A DNA stretch of 62,632 bases from Candidatus Latescibacterota bacterium. Its GTDB lineage: Bacteria > JAAXHH01. The notes under the pieces were generated by a model. The model was given only the letters and a program-made list of their open reading frames with translations, searched no databases and was not told where the DNA came from. The stretch is from assembly GCA_022823465.1 (NCBI GenBank), contig JAJEHX010000044.1:1-62632 (forward strand), in the 5' to 3' direction. A program made the translations under genes and the position numbers. Each line of letters starts with the position of its first letter. The stretch's first letter is position 1. Positions 25,891 through 34,845 of the stretch are shown one piece after another.

Positions 25891-25952
25891 CCAGTTCCGG
25901 ACAGGATGACCGGTCCTGTCACCAGTTCTGGACGGGATGGCCGGCCCTGGGA
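25891..25952. repeat. 31-bp tandem duplication of the 3' end of the DUF6785 gene
   Basis: The last codons of the membrane protein gene on the minus strand (CCAGTTCTGGACGGGATGGC on the plus strand, from 25922) are repeated with changes from 25891 (CCAGTTCCGGACAGGATGAC). The period is 31 bp and the second copy lies beyond the stop codon. A third, weaker match begins near 25862. Confidence 0.75.
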
Positions 25953-27910
25953 AACCACGTGACATCGGCCACGTAAGAAAGAAACACGCCCAGTACGAAC
26001 GCGACGAGCATGCCCATGACAGCGGGTATGGCTTTTCGGTACAACTGGATGCCCCCGATTTTCAACAGCAGGGCCTTGACGCACCAGACCACGAAGAGGG
26101 AAAAGGCGGAACTGGCCATGCCCGGCGTCAGGACCACGGTGAATCCAATGGGATGGAGCGACCACCACGTGAACCGGTGGTGCGCCTGGATCAGCAGCGT
26201 GGTAACGACCGCGCCGAAAACCATGAACCAGAACTCCGGCCCGGTGATCACATCCCGGTTGTTGATCCACTTCACGAGATTGTCGTAGGGCAACTTGGTT
26301 CCATTCGTGAACGCGGGCTCGAAAAACTGCGCCGCCCCGCCGTGGTTATATCCCAGGTATAACGTGAATACCAGCGCCACGACGATACTCATCGCGAGCA
26401 CGGCGATGATCGACTTGAAGGAACCCTTTCCCGTGCCGCCCAGCTGGTCGTCCACCTTCGCGATATGCCCCATGGAGCACATGCCGAGTGTTCGCCAGTT
26501 CCGGGCGTAAGTGTTGGCGATGGCGAGGTTGGTCAGATCCCGCGTGCCGATACTCCCTGAACCGATGACGGCCACGGTGAAGTCGTGGGTCTCGAAGGGC
26601 AGGTCGAGGAATACGATCCCCGTTTCCGCCACGATGCGCGTCACACCTACGAACATGATCAGCAGAGAACCCATCATGAAAGCGATGATCCCGAGGGACA
26701 TGCCGGACGCGTAGAGCCAGCAGACGATGTAGGTAATACCCCCGAGAACGCCCAGCGTGGCCATCCGATAGGAGAAGAATTCCTTAGAATCGTCCACGTG
26801 GGGGGCCTTCCCCAGCGCCTTCATCAGCACGTCTTTCAGGTGGCGCCGCGCGGCCCAGAGGGCATAGAGCGCAAATACGAGAAATCCGCCGGAATGCTGC
26901 GACTTGACGACGGCGAAAGCCCTGGGCACGCCGAGCCGGGTCATGATGCCCTGTTGAATGGTCATGATGACGAAGAACACCCAGATGCTGAACAGGACGT
27001 TCAGGTTGGTGAAATACCCGACGCCCGCGACCAGGAAATTGAACTTCACGGGAATGGCGGGAAACGACCGCGCCAGAACCACGTTGAAATTGTGCAGTGG
27101 TCCGATGGGAATGGAACTGACCCAGTTGAAGAAACCGACAATGTTCCAGAGGAAGATAAACAGCGTAATGCCGAAGGCGTACCAGAACAGCTTTGACTGC
27201 ATCACCGCGGGCAGCGCGCGGCCCTTTTCCTCCTCGATCAGGATCAGTGGAATCTGGGCGAGTGGAAAGGTAAGCCGCTCGTGTTCCACCCACTGCTTGC
27301 GCAGCATGACCATGGCCGATGCGCCGACCACGAAGATGGCCAGGAAGAAGGTGATCCACCAGATCATCGGAATCGTCCAGGCATTCCGGATAATGCCGAG
27401 GACCGGGGGACGGCTGTCCGGTATGCCTTCAAAAAACCACGAGAGGGCCTGCTGTTCGTTCTGGACGATCAGCCAGGAGGGCAGATACTGGAAGAAAAGC
27501 TCCGCCCACTGATTCTCCGTGGTGGCGTTGTAGTACGGTCCCGTGATACCGCCGATCCAGTAGGAACTGAAGGGCCACGCGGGTATGGTGGACGCGGTGA
27601 AGACCAGGAAGAACACGATGATCTGTTCGTTCCTGTTGAGCACTTTCGCTGGCCAGAAGCGTTTCAGCAGGGGATTGAGCCCCAGCACCACCAGCAGGAA
27701 GGGAAACAGGGCGGAAACGGGCAGGTGGGTCAGGCTGATAAAAGACGATTGGGATATATACCCCGCGTGAATCGTCCAGATATTCAGCAGAACGGACAAA
27801 ACCACGCCGATGGACAGCGCCCTGCGCGTGAGTCCCGAGGTCAGCGTGGCTGCCAGGCCTCCACGACCGGACTCGCCGGTTTGCGGGGTGGTCTTGCTGG
27901 TTTGGGACAT
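25919..27910 (-). CDS. DUF6785/DUF6784 family polytopic membrane protein, copy 1
   Basis: The 663-residue product has about 13-15 hydrophobic segments. It shows the family arrangement I know from Latescibacteria, Planctomycetes and Lentisphaerae: HAGYISQSSFISLTHLPVSA near the N-terminus, a conserved RKQWVEHERLTFPLAQIPL loop, FFSYRMATLG, RIVAETGIVFLDLPFETHDF, ARNWRT and WWSLHPIGF. The fold is thought to resemble oligopeptide (OPT-like) transporters, but the substrate is unknown. It lies immediately downstream of a sulfatase, and the same pairing recurs at 30429-33912, which suggests handling of products of sulfate-ester degradation. Confidence 0.8.
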   Translation of the reverse strand: MSQTSKTTPQTGESGRGGLAATLTSGLTRRALSIGVVLSVLLNIWTIHAGYISQSSFISLTHLPVSALFPFLLVVLGLNPLLKRFWPAKVLNRNEQIIVFFLVFTASTIPAWPFSSYWIGGITGPYYNATTENQWAELFFQYLPSWLIVQNEQQALSWFFEGIPDSRPPVLGIIRNAWTIPMIWWITFFLAIFVVGASAMVMLRKQWVEHERLTFPLAQIPLILIEEEKGRALPAVMQSKLFWYAFGITLFIFLWNIVGFFNWVSSIPIGPLHNFNVVLARSFPAIPVKFNFLVAGVGYFTNLNVLFSIWVFFVIMTIQQGIMTRLGVPRAFAVVKSQHSGGFLVFALYALWAARRHLKDVLMKALGKAPHVDDSKEFFSYRMATLGVLGGITYIVCWLYASGMSLGIIAFMMGSLLIMFVGVTRIVAETGIVFLDLPFETHDFTVAVIGSGSIGTRDLTNLAIANTYARNWRTLGMCSMGHIAKVDDQLGGTGKGSFKSIIAVLAMSIVVALVFTLYLGYNHGGAAQFFEPAFTNGTKLPYDNLVKWINNRDVITGPEFWFMVFGAVVTTLLIQAHHRFTWWSLHPIGFTVVLTPGMASSAFSLFVVWCVKALLLKIGGIQLYRKAIPAVMGMLVAFVLGVFLSYVADVTWFPRAGHPVQNW

Positions 27911-27963
27911 GGAAGCTACGGTAGCCCTGTTGTTAACGCACTGTCGCCGGGCACGGGTACGGT

Positions 27964-28003
27964 GCGGTCCACGCCGGCAAATCGACCGCGGTCTACGCCG
28001 GCA
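27964..28003. repeat. Direct repeat, 16-bp unit at 24-bp period
   Basis: GCGGTCCACGCCGGCA at 27964-27979 recurs as GCGGTCTACGCCGGCA at 27988-28003, between the membrane protein and sulfatase genes. Confidence 0.8.
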
Positions 28004-28036
28004 GTCCGGTCCCCGAGGACGCCGGGGCAGCGCGGG

Positions 28037-29407
28037 TTAGTCCCAGGTATTCAATCCTTCCCTGCCGTATGCCGGAAGGAGTACGAAGTGGTCGTCTGTT
28101 TCCTTCATCCTGTCGAGGAGGAGATCGTGGTGCCGCGTGATCTCTCCCCGGTACGCCGGATCGTCCAGTAGATTCCGCTGTTCCCACGGATCCTCCGCCA
28201 GGTCGAAGAACTGCCAGGGAGATCCGCCGTGGTTGTCCCCGCGGACGGTGTACTTGTACCGGGCGGACCGGAATCCCCGCCAGACCCAGTCGTGGAAGGC
28301 CACGCCCCGGCGCTGTTCGGCAATGAACTCGAGCATCACGCCTTCCCTGTCCAGCCTGTCCGCGTTGCCGTGCACCAGCGGCGCCAGGTTGTCGCCGGGG
28401 AGGACGTCCCTCGGCTTCAGTCCAGCCAGACCCAGGATAGTGGGAAACAGGTCCTCGGTGGAGACGGGATCCTCGATCACGGCGCCGGCCCGGTCCGGGT
28501 GCCGGGGGTCCGCCACGATGAGCGGGATCCCCGTGGACTCCTCATAGGGCCATTGCTTCCCGCGGAGGCCGTGGGCACCGCCGAGTTCCCCGTGATCTGA
28601 AAGAAAAAGGACAACGGTCTCGCCATGTAACCCGGTACGCAAAAGGAAGGCGCCAAGGCGCCCCATGTTCCAGTCCAGGTTCTCGACCATGGCGTAGTAC
28701 CGCTTCCGATTGAGCATGATCCGTTCCATGGCCTCGGCGTCTTCTGCTTCGACGTTGGGTGGCAGCACGATGTCCATCGCCTCCCAGGTGCGCTGCAGGG
28801 ACTCCGGCGCCTCGAAGGGATCGTGAGGCGGTTCCACGGAGATCACCGCGCAAAACGGACGGGACGGGTCCCGGTGCTCGAGATAGTCCATGGCAAGGTC
28901 GAAGAGTCCGTCGGTCTGGTACCCTTCGACGGGCTTTGGCGTCGGGTCGTCGTCCTCGAAGTAGTACGTGTCGAAGGGGCCGTTCCTGAGCTCGAATCCG
29001 AGCCATTTCTGCCAGCGGCCCCGGTAGGCTTTCTTCACGGGTGTCCGTCCGCACTGGACGGCGGACCCCATGCGTCCGTGGCCGCCGTCGAGATGCCATT
29101 TCCCCGTGTAGATCGTCTCGTAGCCCGCCTCGTTGAATTCGTCGGCCAGGGTCCGTTCCGCCGGAGACATCCTGTACTCGATCGCGGGGACCTTCCGGTC
29201 GTGAGCGTACAGTCCCGTCATGAAGGTAAAGCGGAAAGGGACGCAGATGGGGCAGGTAGAGCTGGCGTTCTCGAAGCGGACGCCCCGGCCGGCCAGGGCG
29301 TCGACGTGAGGGGTTACGATGTTCGGATCACCGTAGGTGGACAGGGCCTGCCGCCGCAGTTGATCACTCAGCACGATCAGCACATTGGGCGGTGAAGCAG
29401 CCTTCAT
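28037..29407 (-). CDS. Sulfatase (type I, FGly-dependent), copy 1
   Basis: The 456-residue product is an alkaline-phosphatase-fold sulfatase. NVLIVLSDQLRRQAL carries the first metal-binding aspartate. The formylglycine-precursor cysteine is Cys55 in CVPFR, the C-x-P-x-R form, with Phe where Ser is most common. KWHLDG, VISVEPPHDPFEAP and FLSDHGELGGAHGLRGKQ supply the other active-site residues. No signal peptide is visible, so it may be cytosolic. It lies upstream of DUF6785 copy 1 on the same strand and divergent from PhyH 4. Maturation requires a formylglycine-generating enzyme encoded elsewhere. Confidence 0.93.
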   Translation of the reverse strand: MKAASPPNVLIVLSDQLRRQALSTYGDPNIVTPHVDALAGRGVRFENASSTCPICVPFRFTFMTGLYAHDRKVPAIEYRMSPAERTLADEFNEAGYETIYTGKWHLDGGHGRMGSAVQCGRTPVKKAYRGRWQKWLGFELRNGPFDTYYFEDDDPTPKPVEGYQTDGLFDLAMDYLEHRDPSRPFCAVISVEPPHDPFEAPESLQRTWEAMDIVLPPNVEAEDAEAMERIMLNRKRYYAMVENLDWNMGRLGAFLLRTGLHGETVVLFLSDHGELGGAHGLRGKQWPYEESTGIPLIVADPRHPDRAGAVIEDPVSTEDLFPTILGLAGLKPRDVLPGDNLAPLVHGNADRLDREGVMLEFIAEQRRGVAFHDWVWRGFRSARYKYTVRGDNHGGSPWQFFDLAEDPWEQRNLLDDPAYRGEITRHHDLLLDRMKETDDHFVLLPAYGREGLNTWD

Positions 29408-29492
29408 TCAGGTTACCTCGTCCTGACTTCCGCGGGCGTTTCGGGATGGGCCGGAGCCGGCCGATGGAGGCGCGGCGACCGGGTTTATTGGG

Positions 29493-29521
29493 TTGTGTGC
29501 CGGGGATCGGCGTACTATATT
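29493..29521 (+). promoter_or_regulatory. Promoter of PhyH 4
   Basis: TTGTGT (29493-29498), a 17-bp spacer and TATATT (29516-29521) place a transcription start near 29528, just before the candidate ATG codons at 29539 and 29593. Confidence 0.5.
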
Positions 29522-29592
29522 CCCGGCTTAAGAGATTAATGAATCGAGCGGGACAAATCAACAGGATTTACCGGAGCACGACGGCACTTGCC

Positions 29593-30444
29593 ATGAACAG
29601 ACCCGACGACCTGGATATCTATCTCTTCGACCTTCAGGGTTTTCTTCATTTGAAGCAGGCCTTGACCAGGGCGGAAGTGGCGGAATTGAACGCCTGCCTG
29701 GACGAAATCCCGCCCCTGTCGCCGGGCGAATGGCACGGCTACGTCCACGCCCATACCTATGGCACGGTCGATGGCCTCAACCTGCAGCAGATCTACGAGG
29801 CGGGCGCGCCTTTCGAGGCGCTGATCGACCATCCATCCTGGATCGGCCGGCTCAAACACTTCGTGGGCGGAGAGGGCACCTTCGACTACGCCCACGGCCC
29901 CCTGTTCATCGACGAGAACTTCGCCAATTTCCGGGAACCCGGTGAAGCGATCGGACTGCATTCCGGGGGGTTCCCGCCCATCATGCGCAACGGATTCCGC
30001 TACCACGGCGGCCGGTTCATGTGCGGACAGATCAACGTGCTGATGGCCCTGACCGACATCGGCCCCGGGGACGGCGGCACCATGGTCATCCCCGGCAGCC
30101 ACAAGTCCAACTTCACCCATCCCCATTTCGCCCGGCACGCCATGAAACCGAAAGGCGCCTCGGTGGAAGGCATCACCGGTTCCGTGGAACTCTTCATGGA
30201 GGCCGGGGACGCCCTGCTGTTCGTGGACGGCATATCGCACGGTTCGGCCATGCGGCGCAACGCGGGCACGCGGCGCATCGTGGTCTACCGGTACGGACCG
30301 TCCTGGGGGAACTTCCGCCACGGGTACCAGGCCTCGCCCGAACTGCTGGAACGACTGACGCCCGAACGCAGGCAGATCGTATCGCCACAGCATGCCCCGC
30401 CTCCCGACGCGCCGTATGGTCCTGGTGGTCAGGGCGGGAAGTGA
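29593..30444 (+). CDS. Phytanoyl-CoA dioxygenase-like protein with HSG in place of HxD (PhyH 4)
   Basis: The product is 283 residues from ATG 29593; ATG 29539 would add 18 residues and cannot be excluded. The fold landmarks are intact: LTDIGPGDGGTMVIPGSHKS at residues 153-172 and distal His216 in DGISHGSAMRRNAGTRR. At the position of the first iron ligands the motif is His123-Ser-Gly125 (GLHSGGF), so the carboxylate ligand is missing. In 2-oxoglutarate halogenases such as SyrB2 and WelO5, Ala or Gly at this site opens room for a halide. However, an H-x-G motif may simply be normal for this PhyH branch, with another residue used. All nine other PhyH proteins here keep HxD. Confidence 0.88.
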   Translation: MNRPDDLDIYLFDLQGFLHLKQALTRAEVAELNACLDEIPPLSPGEWHGYVHAHTYGTVDGLNLQQIYEAGAPFEALIDHPSWIGRLKHFVGGEGTFDYAHGPLFIDENFANFREPGEAIGLHSGGFPPIMRNGFRYHGGRFMCGQINVLMALTDIGPGDGGTMVIPGSHKSNFTHPHFARHAMKPKGASVEGITGSVELFMEAGDALLFVDGISHGSAMRRNAGTRRIVVYRYGPSWGNFRHGYQASPELLERLTPERRQIVSPQHAPPPDAPYGPGGQGGK

Positions 30445-31790
30445 AACCGCCGGCGCAATCGCCTTCGCAGCGTCTGCACGACGTCCGGCCGCTCGGCCGA
30501 CACGTTCTTCTGCTCGTCCGGATCGTTCTCCAGATCGTATAGTTCCGTCTCTCCCGTCTCGTGGGCAATCAGCTTGTATTCCGCCGTGCGTATCAGCCTG
30601 AATTGGCGCAGCGCACTGGCCGCTTCCTCCCGGTGGATCGACCGTTCACCGGCCAGCACGGGGCTGAAGTCCTTCGCGTCGAGTCCCTCCTGCGCAGGCA
30701 GACCCGCCAGCCCGCACAGCGTCGGGTTGACGTCGATCAATTCCACGAGGGCGTCGGAAGTCCGCCCACCCGATATGCCCGGTCCGGCTGCGATGAGGGG
30801 CACCCGCAGGGCCGCCTCGTAGGGTACGGACTTGGTATAAAGGCCGTGGTCGCCCAGCATCTCGCCATGGTCGCTGGCGAAGACGACGATGGTGTCCTCC
30901 CCCATGCCCCGCTGTTCCACGGCCTCGATGATCTGTCCCACCTGGTCGTCGATCAGTTCGATGGCCGCGCAGTACTGCCTGCGCGTAACGGCCACTTCGG
31001 CATCGGAGAGGTTGCGCCGCCGGGCGTTGACCCAGCCTGGCTTCCCTTCGTCCGTGCTTCGTATTGCAGGCGGCACGGCCGCTTCACGGTACCGGTCGCC
31101 GTATGCCGTGGGCGGATCGAAGGGGTCGTGGGGGCCCACGAAGCTCACGAAGAGATGCCAGGGGTAATCGTCGGGCACGGCGTCGATCCATTCGACGGCG
31201 CGGCGGCCGATGTAGGCGTCTTCGAAGGCTTCCGCGGGCAGCACCGAGTCGTGGGATGCGTCCTGGATCCAGCCCCGTGCAGCCCGGTCCGCGTAATCGG
31301 CACGGAAGTCGTTAAACAACCCCTGGGCCCGCAGCCAGAACCCGTAGGGTCCCCGCGGCTGGTCGGCCATGCCCGCGTGCATCTTGCCCTCGCATTCCAC
31401 GGGATGGGTGAATCCCCATTCGAACACCCGGGGCCGGTCGCCGTGGCGGCCGTTATAGGGATCCGGCTTGGCCAGATCGAGCTTGCCCACGCACCCGACC
31501 CGGTACCCCGCGCCCCGCAGGCGGACGTAGTAGGGCGTGACGTGCCGGGGCAGATAGCAGTTGTTGTCCAGGCAACCCAGCCGCGCGGGCTGGTACCCGC
31601 TGGCCAGGCCGATGCGGGCGGGCGCGCAGACCGGTGCGTTGGTGATGCACTGCGTGAAGCGGATGCCGCGCTCCGCCAACCGGTCCAGGTTCGGTGTGTT
31701 TACGAAGGACGCCCCCGCTGCGGACAGGTAGTCGTGGCGGTGCTGGTCGTCCATGATGAACAGCAGGTTGGGGCGTGTGGGTTTTGCCAT
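30429..31790 (-). CDS. Sulfatase (type I, FGly-dependent), copy 2
   Basis: The product is 453 residues from ATG 31790, with AGGACGG upstream. The frame continues to 32036, but that part overlaps the membrane gene and is not protein-like. NLLFIMDDQHRHDYL has the metal aspartates. The formylglycine site is Cys55 in CAPAR. SFVGPHDPFDPP and VFASDHGEMLGDHGLYTKS complete the active site. The C-terminus (YKLIAHETGETELYDLENDP) is the standard sulfatase end. No signal peptide is seen. It is 166 bases downstream of DUF6785 copy 2 on the same strand and ends convergently on PhyH 4 with a 16-base overlap. Confidence 0.93.
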   Translation of the reverse strand: MAKPTRPNLLFIMDDQHRHDYLSAAGASFVNTPNLDRLAERGIRFTQCITNAPVCAPARIGLASGYQPARLGCLDNNCYLPRHVTPYYVRLRGAGYRVGCVGKLDLAKPDPYNGRHGDRPRVFEWGFTHPVECEGKMHAGMADQPRGPYGFWLRAQGLFNDFRADYADRAARGWIQDASHDSVLPAEAFEDAYIGRRAVEWIDAVPDDYPWHLFVSFVGPHDPFDPPTAYGDRYREAAVPPAIRSTDEGKPGWVNARRRNLSDAEVAVTRRQYCAAIELIDDQVGQIIEAVEQRGMGEDTIVVFASDHGEMLGDHGLYTKSVPYEAALRVPLIAAGPGISGGRTSDALVELIDVNPTLCGLAGLPAQEGLDAKDFSPVLAGERSIHREEAASALRQFRLIRTAEYKLIAHETGETELYDLENDPDEQKNVSAERPDVVQTLRRRLRRRFHFPP

Positions 31791-31828
31791 GATTCCGTCC
31801 TGGTTGGGTTCAGGTTGGTCCCGATCGC

Positions 31829-31940
31829 TATGTAACCACTTGACTACGAACGCGCTTGAATGTGAACGTGTTAAATCGTGAGCGCGCTGACTTGTGAAAG
31901 CGCATGACAGTGAACGTGCGATATGTGCACGCGCCGGATG
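31829..31940. repeat. Seven degenerate 16-bp tandem units
   Basis: Units start at 31829, 31845, 31861, 31877, 31893, 31909 and 31925. Examples are TGTGAACGTGTTAAAT, CGTGAGCGCGCTGACT and TGTGAAAGCGCATGAC, with a rough consensus TGTGAACGCGCTGAAT. The array fills the gap between the sulfatase start and the end of DUF6785 copy 2. The units are too degenerate and spacer-free to be CRISPR. Confidence 0.75.
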
Positions 31941-31956
31941 TGTTCCCGGACACGCT

Positions 31957-33912
31957 TCAGTTGATGAACGATTCGAACTGGTGCGGCGTGGCCGGGAACC
32001 ACAGGCTGTCCACCAGGAACGAAAGGGCCATCCCAAGAACGTACCCTACCAGGATGCCGAGAAAAAGGGGTTGCGCTCTGCGGTAAAGCGCCCCTCCGCC
32101 CAGGCGCAGCAGGATCACCTGGATGAGCCAGGCCAGCAGGAAGGGCAGGAACATGAACCGCACGGTGTCCGCGGCCACGGCGACCAGGCCGATGGGATGG
32201 AGCGGCCACCAGAGGAACAGGTAGCGCCCGAGGATCATCAGCATGTACAGGGCGACGCCATTTCCAAAAAAGAACAGTTCCAGATCGGAGACGCTGCTCG
32301 CGCTGCTGTTCCACGTCATGATGGTGTTGTAGAAGAAAGGCACGAGATCGCCGGGCTTGGAAAGGAGATTGTCGGCGCCCACGGCATAACCCGCGCTGAT
32401 ATAGTAGTAGAGTGAGGCGACGACGCTGGCGGCAAAGGCCAGGCAGATCCACAGAAACAGGTGCCGGGTGGCCGGCGCCATCCAGCGCTTAAGGTAGGCG
32501 GCGTGGGACAGCCCGATCATCGTGAATGTCCGCCAGTTCCGGGCGAATGCGTTCGTCATGCCCAGGGCGGTGATGGTAGACGGGTTCATGTTGTCGGGAC
32601 CGATGATGCCCCCGGTGAAGATGTTGGGGTTTACCGGCAGGTCCATGGCGACGAGACCCGCCTCGGCGACCATGCGAGCCATGCCGAGATAGACGGTAAA
32701 GAGGACGGCAAGCAGGGCCACGCTGACCGGCAGCGACATGCCGATACTGTACAGCCACGCCAGCAGGTAGAGCATGCCGAAAACGAATCCGAACACCGCG
32801 ACCCGGTAGGAGAAGAACTCCTCCCGGTCGTCGACCGTCGGATCCCGCCTGAACGCCCGCCGGGCCACGGCGGCCAGGTGGCGCCGTGCCATCCAGAGTC
32901 CCCAGGCCACCAGGGCGATCAGGGCGCCGATGGACTGCGTGCCCACGAGTCCGGTTGGCGACATGGTCGTCGCTGCCGAGACGCCGATCATATTCAGCAC
33001 GCCCCGCTGCAACGTGGTAAACAGCAGGAAGAAGCACAGGCTGAAGAGAATTTCGGCGTTGATGAAGAAGGCGAAGCAGAACACGAAGACATTCAGCCGT
33101 ATGGGCAGATCGGGGATGGACGGGTGCACTTTGATGTACGCAAGGTCGGGTCCCATTATGGGTATAGGCGCTACGATATCCCAGTAGGAAACGATATTCC
33201 AGAGCACGACCGCCAGCGACAGGCCGAGGCCGATCCGGAACGCGGCCGTGCGGACCATGGGTGGCTCGTCTTCGTCCTTCCGCACCCCCATGAGGTTGAG
33301 CGCCACCTCGCCGAGGGGGAAACGCAGCCGCTCGTGGCTCACCCACTGTCTCCTCAGGATGACCACGATGCAGGCGCCCGTCCACATCAGGGCGGCGAAG
33401 CACGACATCCACCACAAAAGGGGCGAGATCCAGGCCATCCACGGGATCTGGTAACCCGGCGCGGCGCCCTCGTAGAATACCCGCACGGCGTCGGTCTTGC
33501 CGCTGATCACGAGCCACGCGGGCAGGGTATCGAAGAACGTTTCCGCCCAGCGGTTTTCCGGGCTGGCATGGTAGAAGGGGCCCGTGATGATGGAGACCAG
33601 GTACCGCGTCATGCCCCAGTCGGGCACCATGGAACCGATCAGGCCCATGGCGAAAACCACGACCAGTTCCGAAGTCGCCAGGGCGTACCGCGGCGCCAGG
33701 ATCTTGAGCAGTACGTGGGGGACCAAGATCAGCAGAAGGAAGGGTATCAGCAGCGCCGAGGGCAGATGGGCGTAGGTGACGTAGTTGTACCCGGCGTGGT
33801 CGGCGGCGAACTGTCCCCAGACGGCCACGACGGCGGAGAGGACGAGCCCGATGATTCCGGACCGCAGGGTTACGGGAGCAGAACCGTTGGACCGGGGTGG
33901 TTCAGTGGACAT
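31957..33912 (-). CDS. DUF6785/DUF6784 family polytopic membrane protein, copy 2
   Basis: The product is 651 residues from ATG 33912; the frame continues 17 codons upstream. It has about 14 hydrophobic stretches and the same landmarks as copy 1: YVTYAHLPSALLIPFLLLIL, RRQWVSHERLRFPLGEVALN, FFSYRVAVFG, ARMVAEAGLVAMDLPVNPN, ARNWRTFT and LWWPLHPIGLV. The two copies are clearly homologous but diverged. It lies upstream of sulfatase copy 2, in the order membrane protein then sulfatase; at the first locus the order is reversed. It is probably an inner-membrane transporter of an unidentified organic solute. Confidence 0.8.
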   Translation of the reverse strand: MSTEPPRSNGSAPVTLRSGIIGLVLSAVVAVWGQFAADHAGYNYVTYAHLPSALLIPFLLLILVPHVLLKILAPRYALATSELVVVFAMGLIGSMVPDWGMTRYLVSIITGPFYHASPENRWAETFFDTLPAWLVISGKTDAVRVFYEGAAPGYQIPWMAWISPLLWWMSCFAALMWTGACIVVILRRQWVSHERLRFPLGEVALNLMGVRKDEDEPPMVRTAAFRIGLGLSLAVVLWNIVSYWDIVAPIPIMGPDLAYIKVHPSIPDLPIRLNVFVFCFAFFINAEILFSLCFFLLFTTLQRGVLNMIGVSAATTMSPTGLVGTQSIGALIALVAWGLWMARRHLAAVARRAFRRDPTVDDREEFFSYRVAVFGFVFGMLYLLAWLYSIGMSLPVSVALLAVLFTVYLGMARMVAEAGLVAMDLPVNPNIFTGGIIGPDNMNPSTITALGMTNAFARNWRTFTMIGLSHAAYLKRWMAPATRHLFLWICLAFAASVVASLYYYISAGYAVGADNLLSKPGDLVPFFYNTIMTWNSSASSVSDLELFFFGNGVALYMLMILGRYLFLWWPLHPIGLVAVAADTVRFMFLPFLLAWLIQVILLRLGGGALYRRAQPLFLGILVGYVLGMALSFLVDSLWFPATPHQFESFIN

Positions 33913-33969
33913 GGGGTTGATCCGATCCGGTTGCGGCGCCGACCGTAGCGCGGATTGCGGCACCCGGAA

Positions 33970-34797
33970 TTACTGGACCCATGGATCCAGGCGGAACAGT
34001 TTGCGTCCAAGGGGGGTCAGTGCGGCCTGGGCTTCCGGACTCAGAGGACGGTCCGGCCCCGGTGCCTGCCTGGCCTCTTCTTCAGTAAGGGCCTGCAGTC
34101 GCGTAAATTGGGCGATCCGGGGCGAACTGTTGTGATTGGCGCTGGCGGAATGGGGCATGAGGTGGTGCATGAGCACGTAATCGCCGGCGTCTCCGGTGAC
34201 TTCCACGGATGAAGGAAAATCGACGATTTTCCCCCAACCATCGTTGCGCGTCAGACCGTCCGGTTCGCTGAGCATGATATCCCGCACCCGGTTCGGGGCG
34301 CCAGGTACCACGTGGATGCCTCCGCCTTCATTTTCTACCCTGTTCAGGTAGTAGCATCCCCCGATGCCGATACCCGTGCGCAGGAAATTCTCGTTAAGTT
34401 CCTCCGGACCTTTCGGCACGGCGTCCAAATGAAGGTTCTGAAGCCGCCCATCCATGGCGCGGTTTCGGAGTGTAATCCCCGCCGAGCCGTCCCACACCTG
34501 TATGTATTCGGTCCCCAGGATATCCACGGCCGCGCCGTACAATCCTTCGTTCTGCATCAGGGGCAGCATCGCCGGTTCGAAAAAGCTGCCGTTCCCATCG
34601 GGGTGGTGAGGTTTGAACCGGCCGTGGTTCGCGTGATAGTGGTCCGGGATGACCAGGTCGCGCGGAATCAGGTCCAGCAGGAAGTCACGGGCCTTTTGGA
34701 CGACGTCGTCATCCAGCGTCCCCTTAAGGACGAGGTAGCCTTCGGACCAGAATTGATCCAGTTGCTCGGCGGTGAGGTAGCGGGGGGATGGATTCAT
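33970..34797 (-). CDS. Phytanoyl-CoA dioxygenase family protein (PhyH 5)
   Basis: The product is 275 residues from ATG 34797; a TTG at 34812 is less likely and neither has a strong ribosome site. The iron triad is His123 and Asp125 (QNLHLDAVPKG) with distal His216 (LMPHSASANHNSSPRI). The usual PGSH is altered to VVPGAPNRV. It follows DUF6785 copy 2 in the reverse order of transcription and is separated from the AT-rich PIN/ATPase cassette by about 50 bases, so it marks the left edge of that insertion. Confidence 0.9.
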   Translation of the reverse strand: MNPSPRYLTAEQLDQFWSEGYLVLKGTLDDDVVQKARDFLLDLIPRDLVIPDHYHANHGRFKPHHPDGNGSFFEPAMLPLMQNEGLYGAAVDILGTEYIQVWDGSAGITLRNRAMDGRLQNLHLDAVPKGPEELNENFLRTGIGIGGCYYLNRVENEGGGIHVVPGAPNRVRDIMLSEPDGLTRNDGWGKIVDFPSSVEVTGDAGDYVLMHHLMPHSASANHNSSPRIAQFTRLQALTEEEARQAPGPDRPLSPEAQAALTPLGRKLFRLDPWVQ

Positions 34798-34845
34798 GAA
34801 GGTGAAAGCCAAGGTGGTATTTGGATGACAACACGAAATTGCGGG

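Noticed and set aside
32461-33948. 495-codon plus-strand frame
   Set aside because: It is antisense to the DUF6785 copy 2 gene. The product is hydrophilic and repetitive in composition with no recognisable domain.
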